A DNA stretch of 64,000 nucleotides from Roseinatronobacter alkalisoli (GTDB lineage: Bacteria > Pseudomonadota > Alphaproteobacteria > Rhodobacterales > Rhodobacteraceae), in the NCBI RefSeq assembly GCF_028745735.1, contig NZ_JAQZSM010000003.1, forward strand, positions 124,001-188,000, read 5' to 3'. The notes under the pieces were generated by a model. That model made no database searches. It saw nothing but the letters and a program-made list of their open reading frames with translations, and had not been told where the DNA came from. Every line of letters begins with the position of its first letter. Positions within the stretch are counted from its first letter, which is position 1. The translations under genes were made by a program, and so were the position numbers. Shown piece after piece: positions 35,386 to 44,816 of the stretch.

Positions 35386-36678
35386 ATGGCCGAGTCATCC
35401 CCGGGTTTTGAAACATTACAGATTCACGCAGGCGCACGCCCCGATCCCGCGACAGGCGCGCGGCAGGTGCCGATCTATCAATCGACCGCTTACGTGTTCC
35501 GCGATGCCGATCATGCCGCTGCATTATTCAACCTGCAGGAGGTTGGCTATATCTATTCCCGTCTGACCAACCCGACGGTTTCGGCATTGCAGGAACGTAT
35601 GGCCGCACTGGAAGGGGGCGCGGGCGCGATCTGTGCATCATCGGGGCATGCAGCCCAGATTCTGGCACTGTTCCCGCTGATGGGGCCGGGGCTGAACGTC
35701 GTCGCCTCCAACCGGCTTTATGGGGGCACAGTCACGCAGTTCAGCCAGACGTTCCGCCGTTTCGGCTGGTCGACCAAATTTGTGGATTTCGACGATCTGG
35801 ATGCGCTGGAAGCCGCAATTGATGAAAACACCCGCGCGGTTTTCTGCGAATCCATTGCCAATCCGGGCGGGTATATCACTGATCTGGATGCTGTTTCCGC
35901 GATCAGTGACCGGCACGGCATTCCACTGGTGGTCGATAACACCACCGCATCCCCCTATCTGTGCCGCCCGATTGAACATGGCGCAACGCTGGTTGTGCAT
36001 TCCATGACCAAATACCTGACCGGCAATGGCACGGTTACCGGTGGCTGCGTTGTGGATTCAGGCAAGTTCGACTGGTCCGCGAGTGACAAATTCCCGTCAT
36101 TGTCGCAGCCCGAACCCGCCTATCATGGTCTGAAATTCCACGAAACATTCGGCCCGCTGTCATTCACATTCCACGCCATCGCTGTGGGGCTGCGCGACCT
36201 TGGCATGACGCTGAATGCGCAGGCGGCGCATTACACATTGATGGGCATCGAAACCCTGTCGCTGCGCATGGACCGTCACTGTATCAACGCGCTGAAAGTG
36301 GCCAAGTGGCTGGAAGCGGACCCCCGTGTCGGCACTGTCACCTATGCAGGGCTGGAATCATCGCCCTATTACAACCGGATGGCCAGGATTTGCCCCAAAG
36401 GTGCGTCGTCGCTGTTCACCTTCTCGCTGAAGGCGGGGTATGATGCCTGTGTGAAGCTGATCGACAATGTCGGATTGTTCAGCCATGTCGCCAATCTGGG
36501 TGACGCGCGGTCGCTGATCATTCATTCGGCGTCAACCACGCACAGGCAATTGTCGGAAAGCCAGCAAATTGCCGCAGGGGTCGCGCCGGATGTTGTGCGC
36601 CTGTCCATCGGGCTGGAAGATCCGGCCGATCTGATTGCCGATCTGGATCAGGCATTGACCAAAGCCTGCGGCAGCTAA
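35386..36678 (+). CDS. metY: O-acetylhomoserine sulfhydrylase
   Basis: This 430-residue PLP enzyme of the Cys/Met metabolism family makes homocysteine from O-acetylhomoserine and sulfide. Features: ETLQIHAGARPDPATGARQVPIYQST at the start, SASSGH-like cofactor loop (CASSGHAAQ), VVDNTTASPYL with the PLP-ring Asp, and the Schiff-base Lys209 in HSMTKYLTG. The long MetY-type insertion (KFDWSASDKFPSLSQPEPAYHG) separates it from MetB/MetZ. AAGGACG precedes the ATG. Direct sulfhydrylation would be the methionine route here. Confidence 0.94.
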   Translation: MAESSPGFETLQIHAGARPDPATGARQVPIYQSTAYVFRDADHAAALFNLQEVGYIYSRLTNPTVSALQERMAALEGGAGAICASSGHAAQILALFPLMGPGLNVVASNRLYGGTVTQFSQTFRRFGWSTKFVDFDDLDALEAAIDENTRAVFCESIANPGGYITDLDAVSAISDRHGIPLVVDNTTASPYLCRPIEHGATLVVHSMTKYLTGNGTVTGGCVVDSGKFDWSASDKFPSLSQPEPAYHGLKFHETFGPLSFTFHAIAVGLRDLGMTLNAQAAHYTLMGIETLSLRMDRHCINALKVAKWLEADPRVGTVTYAGLESSPYYNRMARICPKGASSLFTFSLKAGYDACVKLIDNVGLFSHVANLGDARSLIIHSASTTHRQLSESQQIAAGVAPDVVRLSIGLEDPADLIADLDQALTKACGS

Positions 36679-36691
36679 GTTGTGCAGGACA

Positions 36692-36733
36692 GCGCGACCT
36701 GCCGGGTTTTATCGCAATCCCGGCAGGTCGCGC
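36692..36733 (+). terminator. Long hairpin downstream of metY
   Basis: GCGCGACCTGCCGGG (36692-36706) and CCCGGCAGGTCGCGC (36719-36733) form a perfect 15-bp stem with a 12-base loop, starting 14 bases after the metY stop. Only ATTT follows, so it is a strong fold with a weak T-run. Confidence 0.65.
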
Positions 36734-36871
36734 ATTTGCGGTCTGACGCATGGTGCAGACACACGGCAGGGACGCTGTGACTTGCTGATCCGGGCAATTT
36801 TTTGCTATCGCAGTCCCAGATCGCGGAAATGAGACTCCCTCAACACCTGAATCATGTGCTAAAGGCGCAAT

Positions 36872-39800
36872 ATGAAAACCAATTTTGCACTTGGCGTCAC
36901 CGAAGATGGTGTCACTCTCTGGCAACGTGGCGAACGTGACTGGCTGCGCGTCGGTGCTGTCGCGCTGGACCATCCGCAAATGACTGCAGCTGTCGGGGAT
37001 CTGGTCGCGCGCGCGCGCAAACTTGTTTCCGGGCAGATCGTAACGCAGATTGTCATTCCTGATGACCAGATCCTCTATACGCGGGTCACGGCACCCGGAC
37101 CGGATACTGATGCGCAGCGCGCCCAGATACGCAAGGCGCTGGAGGGGCGCACTCCTTTCCCGGTAGAAGAACTGAATTTCGACTGGACCGGCGCCGGGGC
37201 AGAGGTTGACGTGGCCGTCGTCGCACGCGAAACCCTGATCGAAGCCGAAGATTTCGCCAGAGAACACCACCTGAACCCGGTCTGTTTTGTCGCCGCGCCC
37301 GGCGGTGGCGCGTTCAAACATGCACCGTTTTTCGGCACCACCCGGATTGTCCGCGATATTCTGGGAAGCGCCGATGACCTGACCCGCGACCGGGTGATCC
37401 TGCGTGAAACCGGCACGGTCCCGGAAGCGAAAGCGCCGGAACCAGACATGGCCCCGCCCGCAGCAAAGGGTGATGGTGCCGCCAAATCTGCACAGGCCGC
37501 AACGCCTGTGAAAACGCCCCCACCCGCAGCGAAGCACGACCCGGCTGCCGAAAGCAGCCCGGCAACGTCACCTGCCGCCGCAGCAGATACGCCCAAGGCC
37601 GAATCTGCACCTGAAGCCACGGCTGATGCAGCACCGGCTGACAAACAGGAAAGCCCTGCTGCCGCGCCTAAAACGCCCAAGACCCCTGACAATGATGCGC
37701 CCGCAACCCCGGCAGGAAGCGCACCCAAAGACGCCAAACCCGATGCGGGAAAGACCCCCGCCGCCGGGGTCGCGACGCCGGGTCCGGGCGCGCCCGGACC
37801 TGCCACTCCACCCCGGAACCCGCAGGATTCCGCACAGATTGGTTTCCGAAGTCGCAGGCAACAGGATGCACAGGCAACCGGCAGCGCTGCGCCCGTTTCC
37901 GGCGCGGTATCCGGCACCAGCCTGACAGCGCAGACCGACAAGCTGGCCAAAGCCGCCGATACTGACAAACGCGCTGATGCAAAAGCAGGGGCTGCCGGTC
38001 TGGGCAAGCAGTTGCGCAGCGGATATGCGAAGGCCAATGCGCGTATCGCAAGCAGCATGGGCCTTCTGCGGGCGCGGTTGCAGGAAGGTTCCAAGAAGCC
38101 GCAGCCGGCAAAACCGGCAGCTGAACCCATAAAACAGTCCGCCCCCGCCAAAAAAACGGACCAGCCCGCCCCCGTAAGCACAGATACCAAAAGTGCGGCC
38201 ATCAAGGGCCCGGACCTCAAAAACACAGGCGCCAAAAGCGGCGCCCAGCCATGGCAGTCGCCGCCCGCGGCCAAAACCGCAATTGCTGCAACGCCCCCAA
38301 AGCCAGCCAGCTCTGTCCCGGCATCTTCTGAAACGAAATCATCGCCTGAAACGAAGCCCACAGAAAAGGCCGCGCCCGCAGAGCAGCCCAAAGCCCCCGG
38401 CACGGACACAACCGCACGCAAAAGCCCGCTGGAGACCCTGCGCAGCATCGGTCAGACCGCCCCGGGACAACCCGCAGCAACCGATGCCGAAGCGCAACGG
38501 CTGACAGTGTTCGGGGCGCGCGGGCAGGCAGTGGACTCCCGATCCGGGGTGAAACCCGTCATGCTGATCGGTGCTGGCCTGCTGGCAATTCTGGCGGCAG
38601 GTACCATCTGGGCCTTCTATTTCGACAATGCGGCCCCCCCCGACATTCCCGTCACACTGGCCCCCGCCCCCGAAGCCGCCACTGATGCGCCAGGCATGCT
38701 CGATGCTGCGACGGACACCCCCGAAGACGACGCCATAGAAGCCGCCCTCGGGCTGGAAGATGCCGCAGAACGCGGCCCCGGGATGGATACTGCCGCTGAA
38801 ACCGCCCCCCCGGCGACACTGGAAGGTGAAAGCGTATCCCCCACCGAGGATGCCAGCGCCCCCGGCCTTGAAACGCGTCAGGGGCGCGTTGCAGGGCTGC
38901 GATCTTCTGCGCTGATCATGCCGCAGGAAATGGTGGAATTGCCGTCCTCACCCGCCGCACCGGAACCCTTTGGTGCGCAGCCATTACCCCCGCTACGCAG
39001 CGAACTGGCCGCGCAAGATGCTGAGGCCGCCACACAGGACGCTGATGATACCGCCGTGCTGGATGATGCGGCAGCTATCGCAGCAGCAATCGCAGAAGCC
39101 AGCGCCCTGCCGGATGGCGAAGAAGCGCTGGAAATAGAAGTCACCCAAGGGCGGCCCGCCACCGCCCCACCGGAAAAGCCCCTGCGCTTTACCCTGCCGG
39201 CCACCCCCACGCCGGAACCTGAACCCGCTGAAACCACCCCCCCGCAGGATGCGCCGGCCAACGCTGATGATGCGCAGCTTCCAGGTGACAGCGCACAGGC
39301 AACCGGGCTTCCGGACGAAAGTGATCTGGACATCACTGTCACGCCCGGCACGCCGCCTGTGGTGCCCCCTTCCCGTCCCGGTGACCCGCCGCAAACAGAA
39401 TCCGACCAGTCACAGGTCCCCGCGGATGAAGGTGACATCCAGCAGGCCAGTGTCACCGCGACCCCCGGCGGGCTTGTTCTCAGTGCGTTGCGCCCGGCAA
39501 GCCGTCCCAGTGACCTGGCCGCGCGTGTGGAAGCACTTCAGGAAAGCGCCGCACCACAGATCGCGAATGCAACCCCGCAGGCAGTTGCCGCATCGCGGCG
39601 CCCGACGGACCGACCAAGCCAGTTTGCCTCGACGGTTCAGCGTGCATTAAGCGCCGCGACACCAACGCCCCCTGCCGCCACCAGCACCCCGCAGACCCCG
39701 GTTCAGACAGCAAGCGCGGCCGCCGCAGCGATGCCGAATATTCCCACTTCCGCCTCTGTCGCGCGCGAGGCAACACAGGCCCGCGCCATCAACCTGCGGC

Positions 39801-39988
39801 AGGTCAATCTGATCGGTGTGATGGGCACATCGTCGAATCGCCGGGCGCTGGTGCGCCTGTCGAACGGCCGTGTCGTAACAGTGCGGGTCGGCGAAAGTCT
39901 GGATGGCGGGCAGGTTACGGCCATCGGCGAAACCGAATTGCGCTATAACCGCCGTGGGCGCGATGTCGTGTTACGCATTGCATCCTGA
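36872..39988 (+). CDS. Bitopic protein: GspL/PilM-like cytoplasmic domain joined to GspC/PilP-like periplasmic domain
   Basis: This is a 1038-residue protein with three visible parts. Residues 1-170 look like the actin-like domain of PilM/GspL (TRVTAPGPDTDAQRAQIRKALE, RTPFPVEELNFDW, VAVVARETLIEAEDFA). Residues 170-560 are Pro/Ala/Lys-rich and probably disordered. One span at about 562-586 (VMLIGAGLLAILAAGTIWAF) leads to a Pro/Ala/Asp-rich stretch (590-960). Residues 973-1038 (NLRQVNLIGVMGTSSNRRALVRL, then VRVGESLDGGQVTAIGE) resemble the HR domain of GspC or PilP. Together they would cross the membrane like a secretion or pilus alignment subunit. No secretin, ATPase or pilin gene is nearby. 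The domain matches are my inference from pattern, not from a search. Confidence 0.6.
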   Translation: MKTNFALGVTEDGVTLWQRGERDWLRVGAVALDHPQMTAAVGDLVARARKLVSGQIVTQIVIPDDQILYTRVTAPGPDTDAQRAQIRKALEGRTPFPVEELNFDWTGAGAEVDVAVVARETLIEAEDFAREHHLNPVCFVAAPGGGAFKHAPFFGTTRIVRDILGSADDLTRDRVILRETGTVPEAKAPEPDMAPPAAKGDGAAKSAQAATPVKTPPPAAKHDPAAESSPATSPAAAADTPKAESAPEATADAAPADKQESPAAAPKTPKTPDNDAPATPAGSAPKDAKPDAGKTPAAGVATPGPGAPGPATPPRNPQDSAQIGFRSRRQQDAQATGSAAPVSGAVSGTSLTAQTDKLAKAADTDKRADAKAGAAGLGKQLRSGYAKANARIASSMGLLRARLQEGSKKPQPAKPAAEPIKQSAPAKKTDQPAPVSTDTKSAAIKGPDLKNTGAKSGAQPWQSPPAAKTAIAATPPKPASSVPASSETKSSPETKPTEKAAPAEQPKAPGTDTTARKSPLETLRSIGQTAPGQPAATDAEAQRLTVFGARGQAVDSRSGVKPVMLIGAGLLAILAAGTIWAFYFDNAAPPDIPVTLAPAPEAATDAPGMLDAATDTPEDDAIEAALGLEDAAERGPGMDTAAETAPPATLEGESVSPTEDASAPGLETRQGRVAGLRSSALIMPQEMVELPSSPAAPEPFGAQPLPPLRSELAAQDAEAATQDADDTAVLDDAAAIAAAIAEASALPDGEEALEIEVTQGRPATAPPEKPLRFTLPATPTPEPEPAETTPPQDAPANADDAQLPGDSAQATGLPDESDLDITVTPGTPPVVPPSRPGDPPQTESDQSQVPADEGDIQQASVTATPGGLVLSALRPASRPSDLAARVEALQESAAPQIANATPQAVAASRRPTDRPSQFASTVQRALSAATPTPPAATSTPQTPVQTASAAAAAMPNIPTSASVAREATQARAINLRQVNLIGVMGTSSNRRALVRLSNGRVVTVRVGESLDGGQVTAIGETELRYNRRGRDVVLRIAS

Positions 39989-40057
39989 CAGGCTGCAGTG
40001 ATAACAGCACCCGAACGGGGCCGGAAGTTGCCCTGCGCCTGAACACAGGAAATACAC

Positions 40058-40657
40058 ATGTCCGAAAAGCAGGTTTCACCCGCGACCAAACTCGCATTGG
40101 AATTCGGCCCGGTCTTTGCGTTCTTCGTGGGGTATATCACCACGCGCGGACAAAGCTACGTGATCGCTGGCACGGAATATGACGCCTTCATCCTGATGAC
40201 AGCAGCGTTCATTCCCGTCATGGGAATTGCCACATTCGTGTTGTGGAAACTGTCGGGGCGGCTTAGCCGTTTGCAGCTTGTGACCCTGTTTATGGTGGTG
40301 GTGTTCGGCGGGCTAACGGTCTGGCTGAATGACGAACGTTTCTTCAAGATGAAGCCCACTGCCGTTTATTCGATATTTGCCATTCTGCTGGGCATTGGCC
40401 TGGCGCGTGGCCAAAGCTGGCTGGAACTGGTGATGGAAGGCGCGCTGCCGCTGACGCATGACGGCTGGATTGTACTGACCAAGCGGCTGGCGTTGATGTT
40501 TGCGGCCATGGCCATGGCCAATGAACTGGTCTGGCGCAGCATGTCCACCGACGCATGGGTCAATTTCCGCACGTTTGTTCTGCCATTCGCGCTGTTTGTG
40601 TTTTTCATGGCACAGGCAAAGGTGTTCGAGCGCTACAAGCCAGCCCCCGACAAGTAA
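40058..40657 (+). CDS. yciB: Inner-membrane spanning protein YciB (septation protein A family)
   Basis: This 199-residue protein has five or six predicted spans. Family landmarks: KLALEFGPVFAFFVGY at the start, LTVWLNDERFFKMKPTAVY in the middle and NELVWRSMSTDAWVNFRTFVLP near the end. In enterobacteria YciB affects envelope and division; the older name is intracellular septation protein. It stands alone between the GspL-like gene and a strong bidirectional terminator. Confidence 0.93.
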   Translation: MSEKQVSPATKLALEFGPVFAFFVGYITTRGQSYVIAGTEYDAFILMTAAFIPVMGIATFVLWKLSGRLSRLQLVTLFMVVVFGGLTVWLNDERFFKMKPTAVYSIFAILLGIGLARGQSWLELVMEGALPLTHDGWIVLTKRLALMFAAMAMANELVWRSMSTDAWVNFRTFVLPFALFVFFMAQAKVFERYKPAPDK

Positions 40658-40685
40658 GGGCGGGAATACGCGCGCCGGATCACGT

Positions 40686-40714
40686 TGTGCAAAACCGGAA
40701 ACCGGTTTTGCACA
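40686..40714. terminator. Perfect 13-bp hairpin between convergent genes
   Basis: TGTGCAAAACCGG (40686-40698) and CCGGTTTTGCACA (40702-40714) pair perfectly around AAA. It lies between yciB (plus strand) and a GST (minus strand), so it can serve both. The internal AAAA/TTTT steps weaken the stem, and no T-run follows, so termination is likely but not certain. Confidence 0.7.
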
Positions 40715-40761
40715 TCCCGAAGGTCTGAAAACAACAGAACAGAGCTTGCCGTGATGGCGCC

Positions 40762-41463
40762 CTAACCGCGCTTGCCGAAAAGCACTTTCTGTGCATCCCG
40801 GTCACTTTGTACATCGGACCGCTTGTCCTGCGCCAATACGCGGCCCTTCTGCACCGCGGCGCGCGCGCCGACCTCTTCCAGCCAGCGTGCAAGATGCGGC
40901 TTGTCGTCAAGCGTTTGCGCCTGCCCTTCCCACAACGAGGCCCAAGGCCAGATCGCCATATCCGCGATGGAATAGAAGTCACCCGCAACAAAACGGTTTC
41001 CCGACAGCTGCCGGTCCAACACACCATAAAGACGCGCGACTTCATTGCGGTAGCGGTCCTTGGCATAGGGCAGATCCTGGGGCGGTTCCAGCGATGGTGC
41101 GTATTTCAGGAAATGATGCGCCTGCCCGGCCATTGGCCCGACCCCGCCCATCTGCCACATCAGCCATTGATCCACGGCAACACGGTCGCGTTCGTTTTTG
41201 CCATAGAACCGACCGGTCTTGCGCGCCAGATATTGCAGGATCGCCCCCGATTCAAAGATCGAGATCGGCTTGCCATCCGGGCCATCGGGATCAACAATCG
41301 CGGGCATGCGGTTATTGGGCGCAATTTTCAAAAAATCCGGTTTGAACTGATCGCCAGCGCCAATATTGACGAAATGAACGTCATAGGGCAGATCCATTTC
41401 TTCCAGCGCAATTGAAATCTTCCAGCCATTCGGCGTGGGCCAGTAATACAGTGCGATACTCAT
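40762..41463 (-). CDS. Glutathione S-transferase, YghU/Ure2p-like
   Basis: This 233-residue GST has an N-terminal thioredoxin half beginning SIALYYWPTPNGWKISIALEEM, where Thr/Asn residues of the TPNG turn bind glutathione. The set NNRMPAIVDPDG and ISIFESGAILQYLA gives the cis-Pro and the ES pair. The helical half contains YSIADMAIWPWAS. The YghU group often has disulfide-bond reductase activity. ATG 41463 has GGAG 6 bases upstream; the frame extends 10 codons before it. Confidence 0.9.
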   Translation of the reverse strand: MSIALYYWPTPNGWKISIALEEMDLPYDVHFVNIGAGDQFKPDFLKIAPNNRMPAIVDPDGPDGKPISIFESGAILQYLARKTGRFYGKNERDRVAVDQWLMWQMGGVGPMAGQAHHFLKYAPSLEPPQDLPYAKDRYRNEVARLYGVLDRQLSGNRFVAGDFYSIADMAIWPWASLWEGQAQTLDDKPHLARWLEEVGARAAVQKGRVLAQDKRSDVQSDRDAQKVLFGKRG

Positions 41464-41531
41464 AAGTTCTCCTGTCATTCTTCGTTGCTGCACAAGCTAA
41501 GCATTCCGCACGGAATTCCAAGGACCAAACG

Positions 41532-41558
41532 AAAAAGGGGGGCGCACGGCCCCCCCTT
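41532..41558 (-). terminator. Rho-independent terminator of the cox operon
   Basis: On the reverse strand an AAGGGGGG-type arm (41551-41558 complement) pairs with CCCCCCTT (41535-41542 complement) around a short loop and runs into TTTTT (complement of 41532-41536). It lies 27 bases beyond the coxM-like stop codon. Confidence 0.8.
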
Positions 41559-41584
41559 CATATTTGCACAGATATCTGGCCTTT

Positions 41585-42373
41585 TCAGCCTGCTGCGATA
41601 ACGGCCCGCCGGGTCATCACCCCCACCAGATGCGCGCGATAGGCTGCGCTGCCATGCAGATCGGCAATCATCTCATCCGCCGGGCAGGACAGGCCCGCAA
41701 TTGCATCAGGCGTGAAATCTGATGACAGCGCCGCTTCGGCCTCTGCCCAGCGGAACACGCCGTTTTCAGACGCCCCTGTCACCGCAACCCGCACACCGGA
41801 TGCGTATTGCGCCACAAACACCCCGGTCAGGGCAAAGCGCGACGCCGGTTGCAGGAATTTCGCATAGGCCGAGGCTTGCGGGATCGAAAAGCGCACAGCG
41901 GTAATGATTTCACCCTCTTCAAGTGCGGTAGTGAACATGCCCTGAAAATAGTCATCCGCGGCGATTTCACGGGTATTGGTGACAATGGTGGCACCGGTCC
42001 CCAGGGCCGCCGCAGGGTAGCAGGCGGAGGGGTCGTTATTGGCCAGACTGCCCCCGATTGTACCACGGTTGCGCACTGCCGGATCCCCGATTTGCCCAGC
42101 AAGGGCTGCAAGGCCCGGAAAATCCGCCGCTGCCTGTTCCGCGACATCTGCATGGGTGGTGGCCGCACCGATGGTCAGCGTATCACCACTGCGCGACACC
42201 CCCTTCAGTTCGGCGATACCAGTCAGGCTGACCAGCGTTTCGGGCGCGTTCAGCCGCGCTTTCATGGACGGAATCAGCGTTTGCCCCCCTGACAGGGGTT
42301 GCGCATCCTCACCAGCCAGCGCGGCAACGGCTTCGGCCAGGGTGGATGGTTTCACCAGTTCGAAATTATACAT
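41585..42373 (-). CDS. Molybdenum hydroxylase FAD subunit (CoxM type)
   Basis: This is a 262-residue medium subunit that carries FAD and passes electrons from the iron-sulfur subunit. The two FAD motifs are AQPLSGGQTLIPSMKARL (about 25-42) and NRGTIGGSLANNDPSACYPAA. The C-terminal lobe ends with ADEMIADLHGSAAYRAHLVGVMTRRAV, the usual CO_deh_flav_C pattern. It is the last gene of the S-L-M operon, 14 bases after the large subunit. The acceptor and substrate depend on the large subunit, which is form II. Confidence 0.92.
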   Translation of the reverse strand: MYNFELVKPSTLAEAVAALAGEDAQPLSGGQTLIPSMKARLNAPETLVSLTGIAELKGVSRSGDTLTIGAATTHADVAEQAAADFPGLAALAGQIGDPAVRNRGTIGGSLANNDPSACYPAAALGTGATIVTNTREIAADDYFQGMFTTALEEGEIITAVRFSIPQASAYAKFLQPASRFALTGVFVAQYASGVRVAVTGASENGVFRWAEAEAALSSDFTPDAIAGLSCPADEMIADLHGSAAYRAHLVGVMTRRAVIAAG

Positions 42374-42387
42374 GCGTATATCCTCCC

Positions 42388-44760
42388 TCAGCCGTTGATC
42401 GCGGCCCAGACACGCGCAGGTGTCAGGGGCATGTCGATATGGGTGACATGGGTGTGGCCTGCCCGGTGCAGCGCATCAATCGCGGCATTGACCACTGCCG
42501 GGGGTGACCCGATGGCACCTGCCTCGCCGCAGCCTTTCACCCCCAGCGGGTTATGCGTGCAAGGCGTGATGCAGCTATGGTCCACAGTGAAGCCGCGCAC
42601 ATCATCCGCGCGGGGCATGGTGTAATCCATGAAGCTGCCTGACAGAAGCTGCCCCTGATCATCATAGACGCAGTTTTCCATCAATGCCTGCCCGATACCC
42701 TGCACCAGACCGCCATGCACCTGCCCTTCGACAATCATCGGGTTGACGATATTGCCGAAATCATCCGCAGCGATGAAGCGCAGAATGTCGATCTTGCCGG
42801 TCTCGGGGTCCAGTTCAATTTCGCACCCATAAGCCCCCGATGGATAGGTAAAATTCGACGGGTCATAGAACGCGGTTTCTTCCAGCCCCGGTTCCAGTTC
42901 TTCCAGTGGGTAGTTATGCGGCACATAGGCCGCCAGCGTCACACCTGACCAGTCCACTGATTTATCGGTGCCCGCCACGCTGAATTTGCCATCCTTCAGT
43001 TCAATATCCTCTGGTGCGGCTTCCAGCAGGTGTGCGGCGATTTTCTTGGCCTTGTCGATGATCTTGTTCGTGGCTTTCACAATCGCGGACCCGCCGACCG
43101 CAAGGCTGCGTGACCCGTAAGTGCCCATCCCCATAGGTGTGTTGGACGTGTCGCCATGGTGAATTTCAATGCTGCTGGCATCCACTCCGATCATGTCGGC
43201 CACGACCTGCGCGAAAGTGGTTTCATGCCCCTGCCCGTGGCTGTGACTGCCGGTGTAGACAGAAATGGATCCAGTTGCATTCACACGCACCGAAGCGGAT
43301 TCATAGAGCCCCGCACGCGCGCCCAACTGGCCCACAAGGTTCGAAGGGGCAATGCCGCAGGCTTCGATGTAATGGGCGATACCAAAGCCGCGCAGCTTGC
43401 CGCGCTTGGCACTTTCCGCGCGACGTTCTTCAAAGCCCGCGTAATCGGCCAGTTCCAGCATCTTGTCCATCGTGGCGTGGTAATTGCCGGTGTCATACAC
43501 CACCGCAACCGGTGTCTGATACGGGAACTGATCCGCCGTGATGAAGTTCTGGCGCCGCAATTCAACCGGATCAACACCCAGTTCGCGCGCGGCCTTATCC
43601 ACCAGCCGTTCAATCTGGAACGTGGCTTCTGGCCTGCCTGCGCCGCGATAGGCATCGACCGGCACGGTGTTGGTAAACACCGCCTTGACGTTCACATAGA
43701 TCAGGGGCGTGCGGTAATTCCCGGCCATCAGCGTGCCATGCAGCCATGTGGGGATGGACGGCGCAAAGGTGGACAGATACGCCCCCATATTCGCGTAGGT
43801 TTCGGTGCGCAGCGCAGTGAAGTTGTGATCCGCATCCAGCGCCAGTTCGATTTTCGTGCGATGATCGCGGCCATGGGCATCGGAAATAAACGCCTCGGAC
43901 CGTGACGATGTCCATTTCACCGGGCGTTTCAGCACCTTGGCCGCATAGGTGCAGAACGCTTCCTCGGCATAATGAAATATTTTCGACCCGAATCCGCCGC
44001 CCACATCCGGGGCCACGACCCGCAGCTTGTGTTCGGGGATATTCAGCACGAACGCCCCCATCAACAGCCGGATTACATGCGGGTTCTGGCTGGTGGTATA
44101 GAGGGTGTGACTGTCGCCCCATGGGTCATAATCGCCGACCGCCACGCGCGGTTCCATCGGGTTGGCAACAAGGCGGTTATTGGTCAGTTCCAGCGACACG
44201 ACATGCGCAGCCGTTTCAAAAGCCGCATTCACGGCATCCTTGTTGTCTTCGACAAAGCCCCAGTCATAGCACAGGTTGCTGGTCAGATCGTCATGCACCT
44301 TTGGCGCACCATCGGCCAGCGCCGATTTCATGTCGATCACCGGTTCCAGTTCTTCGATATCCACCTCGATCGCTTCGGCAGCGTCGCGGGCCTGTTCATA
44401 GGTTTCCGCCACCACAGCGCAGATCGGGTCGCCCACATGGCGCACCTTGCCTTCGGCCAGGATCGGGTGTTTGGGTTCCTGCATCACCTGCCCGAACCGG
44501 TCCGTCACCTGCCAGCCACAGGGAAGGCCGCCAGCGCTTTCGAAATCCGCAGATGTAAAAACCTTCAGCACGCCATCCATCGCTTCTGCGGCGGATGTGT
44601 CAATGCCCCGGATGCGCCCATGCGCCACATCAGAACGCAGGAAGTGGACATGGGCCTGTCCGCGCAGGTTGATGTCGTCGGTATATTTGCCGTTCCCCGT
44701 CAGAAACCGCACATCCTCGCGCCGTTTGGTGCTGGCGCCAATGCCGTCATCTTTTGGCAT
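42388..44760 (-). CDS. Molybdenum hydroxylase large subunit, form II CoxL type
   Basis: This 790-residue catalytic subunit binds the molybdopterin cofactor. The loop that sets the class reads A370-YRGAGR, which marks form II (BMS-type); genuine CO dehydrogenases of form I have AYxCSFR. Other motifs are GGGFGSKIFHYAEE, SHSHGQGHETTFAQV, GMGTYGSRSLAVGG and near the end NPLGVKGCGEAGAIG, with the catalytic Glu. The ATG at 44760 follows GAGGAGGAA; the open frame upstream to 44895 overlaps the small-subunit gene. The substrate is unknown: form II enzymes include aldehyde, N-heterocycle and poorly characterised members. Confidence 0.92.
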   Translation of the reverse strand: MPKDDGIGASTKRREDVRFLTGNGKYTDDINLRGQAHVHFLRSDVAHGRIRGIDTSAAEAMDGVLKVFTSADFESAGGLPCGWQVTDRFGQVMQEPKHPILAEGKVRHVGDPICAVVAETYEQARDAAEAIEVDIEELEPVIDMKSALADGAPKVHDDLTSNLCYDWGFVEDNKDAVNAAFETAAHVVSLELTNNRLVANPMEPRVAVGDYDPWGDSHTLYTTSQNPHVIRLLMGAFVLNIPEHKLRVVAPDVGGGFGSKIFHYAEEAFCTYAAKVLKRPVKWTSSRSEAFISDAHGRDHRTKIELALDADHNFTALRTETYANMGAYLSTFAPSIPTWLHGTLMAGNYRTPLIYVNVKAVFTNTVPVDAYRGAGRPEATFQIERLVDKAARELGVDPVELRRQNFITADQFPYQTPVAVVYDTGNYHATMDKMLELADYAGFEERRAESAKRGKLRGFGIAHYIEACGIAPSNLVGQLGARAGLYESASVRVNATGSISVYTGSHSHGQGHETTFAQVVADMIGVDASSIEIHHGDTSNTPMGMGTYGSRSLAVGGSAIVKATNKIIDKAKKIAAHLLEAAPEDIELKDGKFSVAGTDKSVDWSGVTLAAYVPHNYPLEELEPGLEETAFYDPSNFTYPSGAYGCEIELDPETGKIDILRFIAADDFGNIVNPMIVEGQVHGGLVQGIGQALMENCVYDDQGQLLSGSFMDYTMPRADDVRGFTVDHSCITPCTHNPLGVKGCGEAGAIGSPPAVVNAAIDALHRAGHTHVTHIDMPLTPARVWAAING

Positions 44761-44816
44761 TTCTTCCTCCTCAGGAAATCTGGTGACTGCGCATGCAACA
44801 CATGCACCCAATGGGT

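Noticed and set aside
37075-38448. 457-codon open frame, Ala/Ser/Gly-rich, on the minus strand
   Set aside because: It is the complement of the low-complexity Pro/Ala stretch of the GspL/GspC-like gene, which explains the composition.
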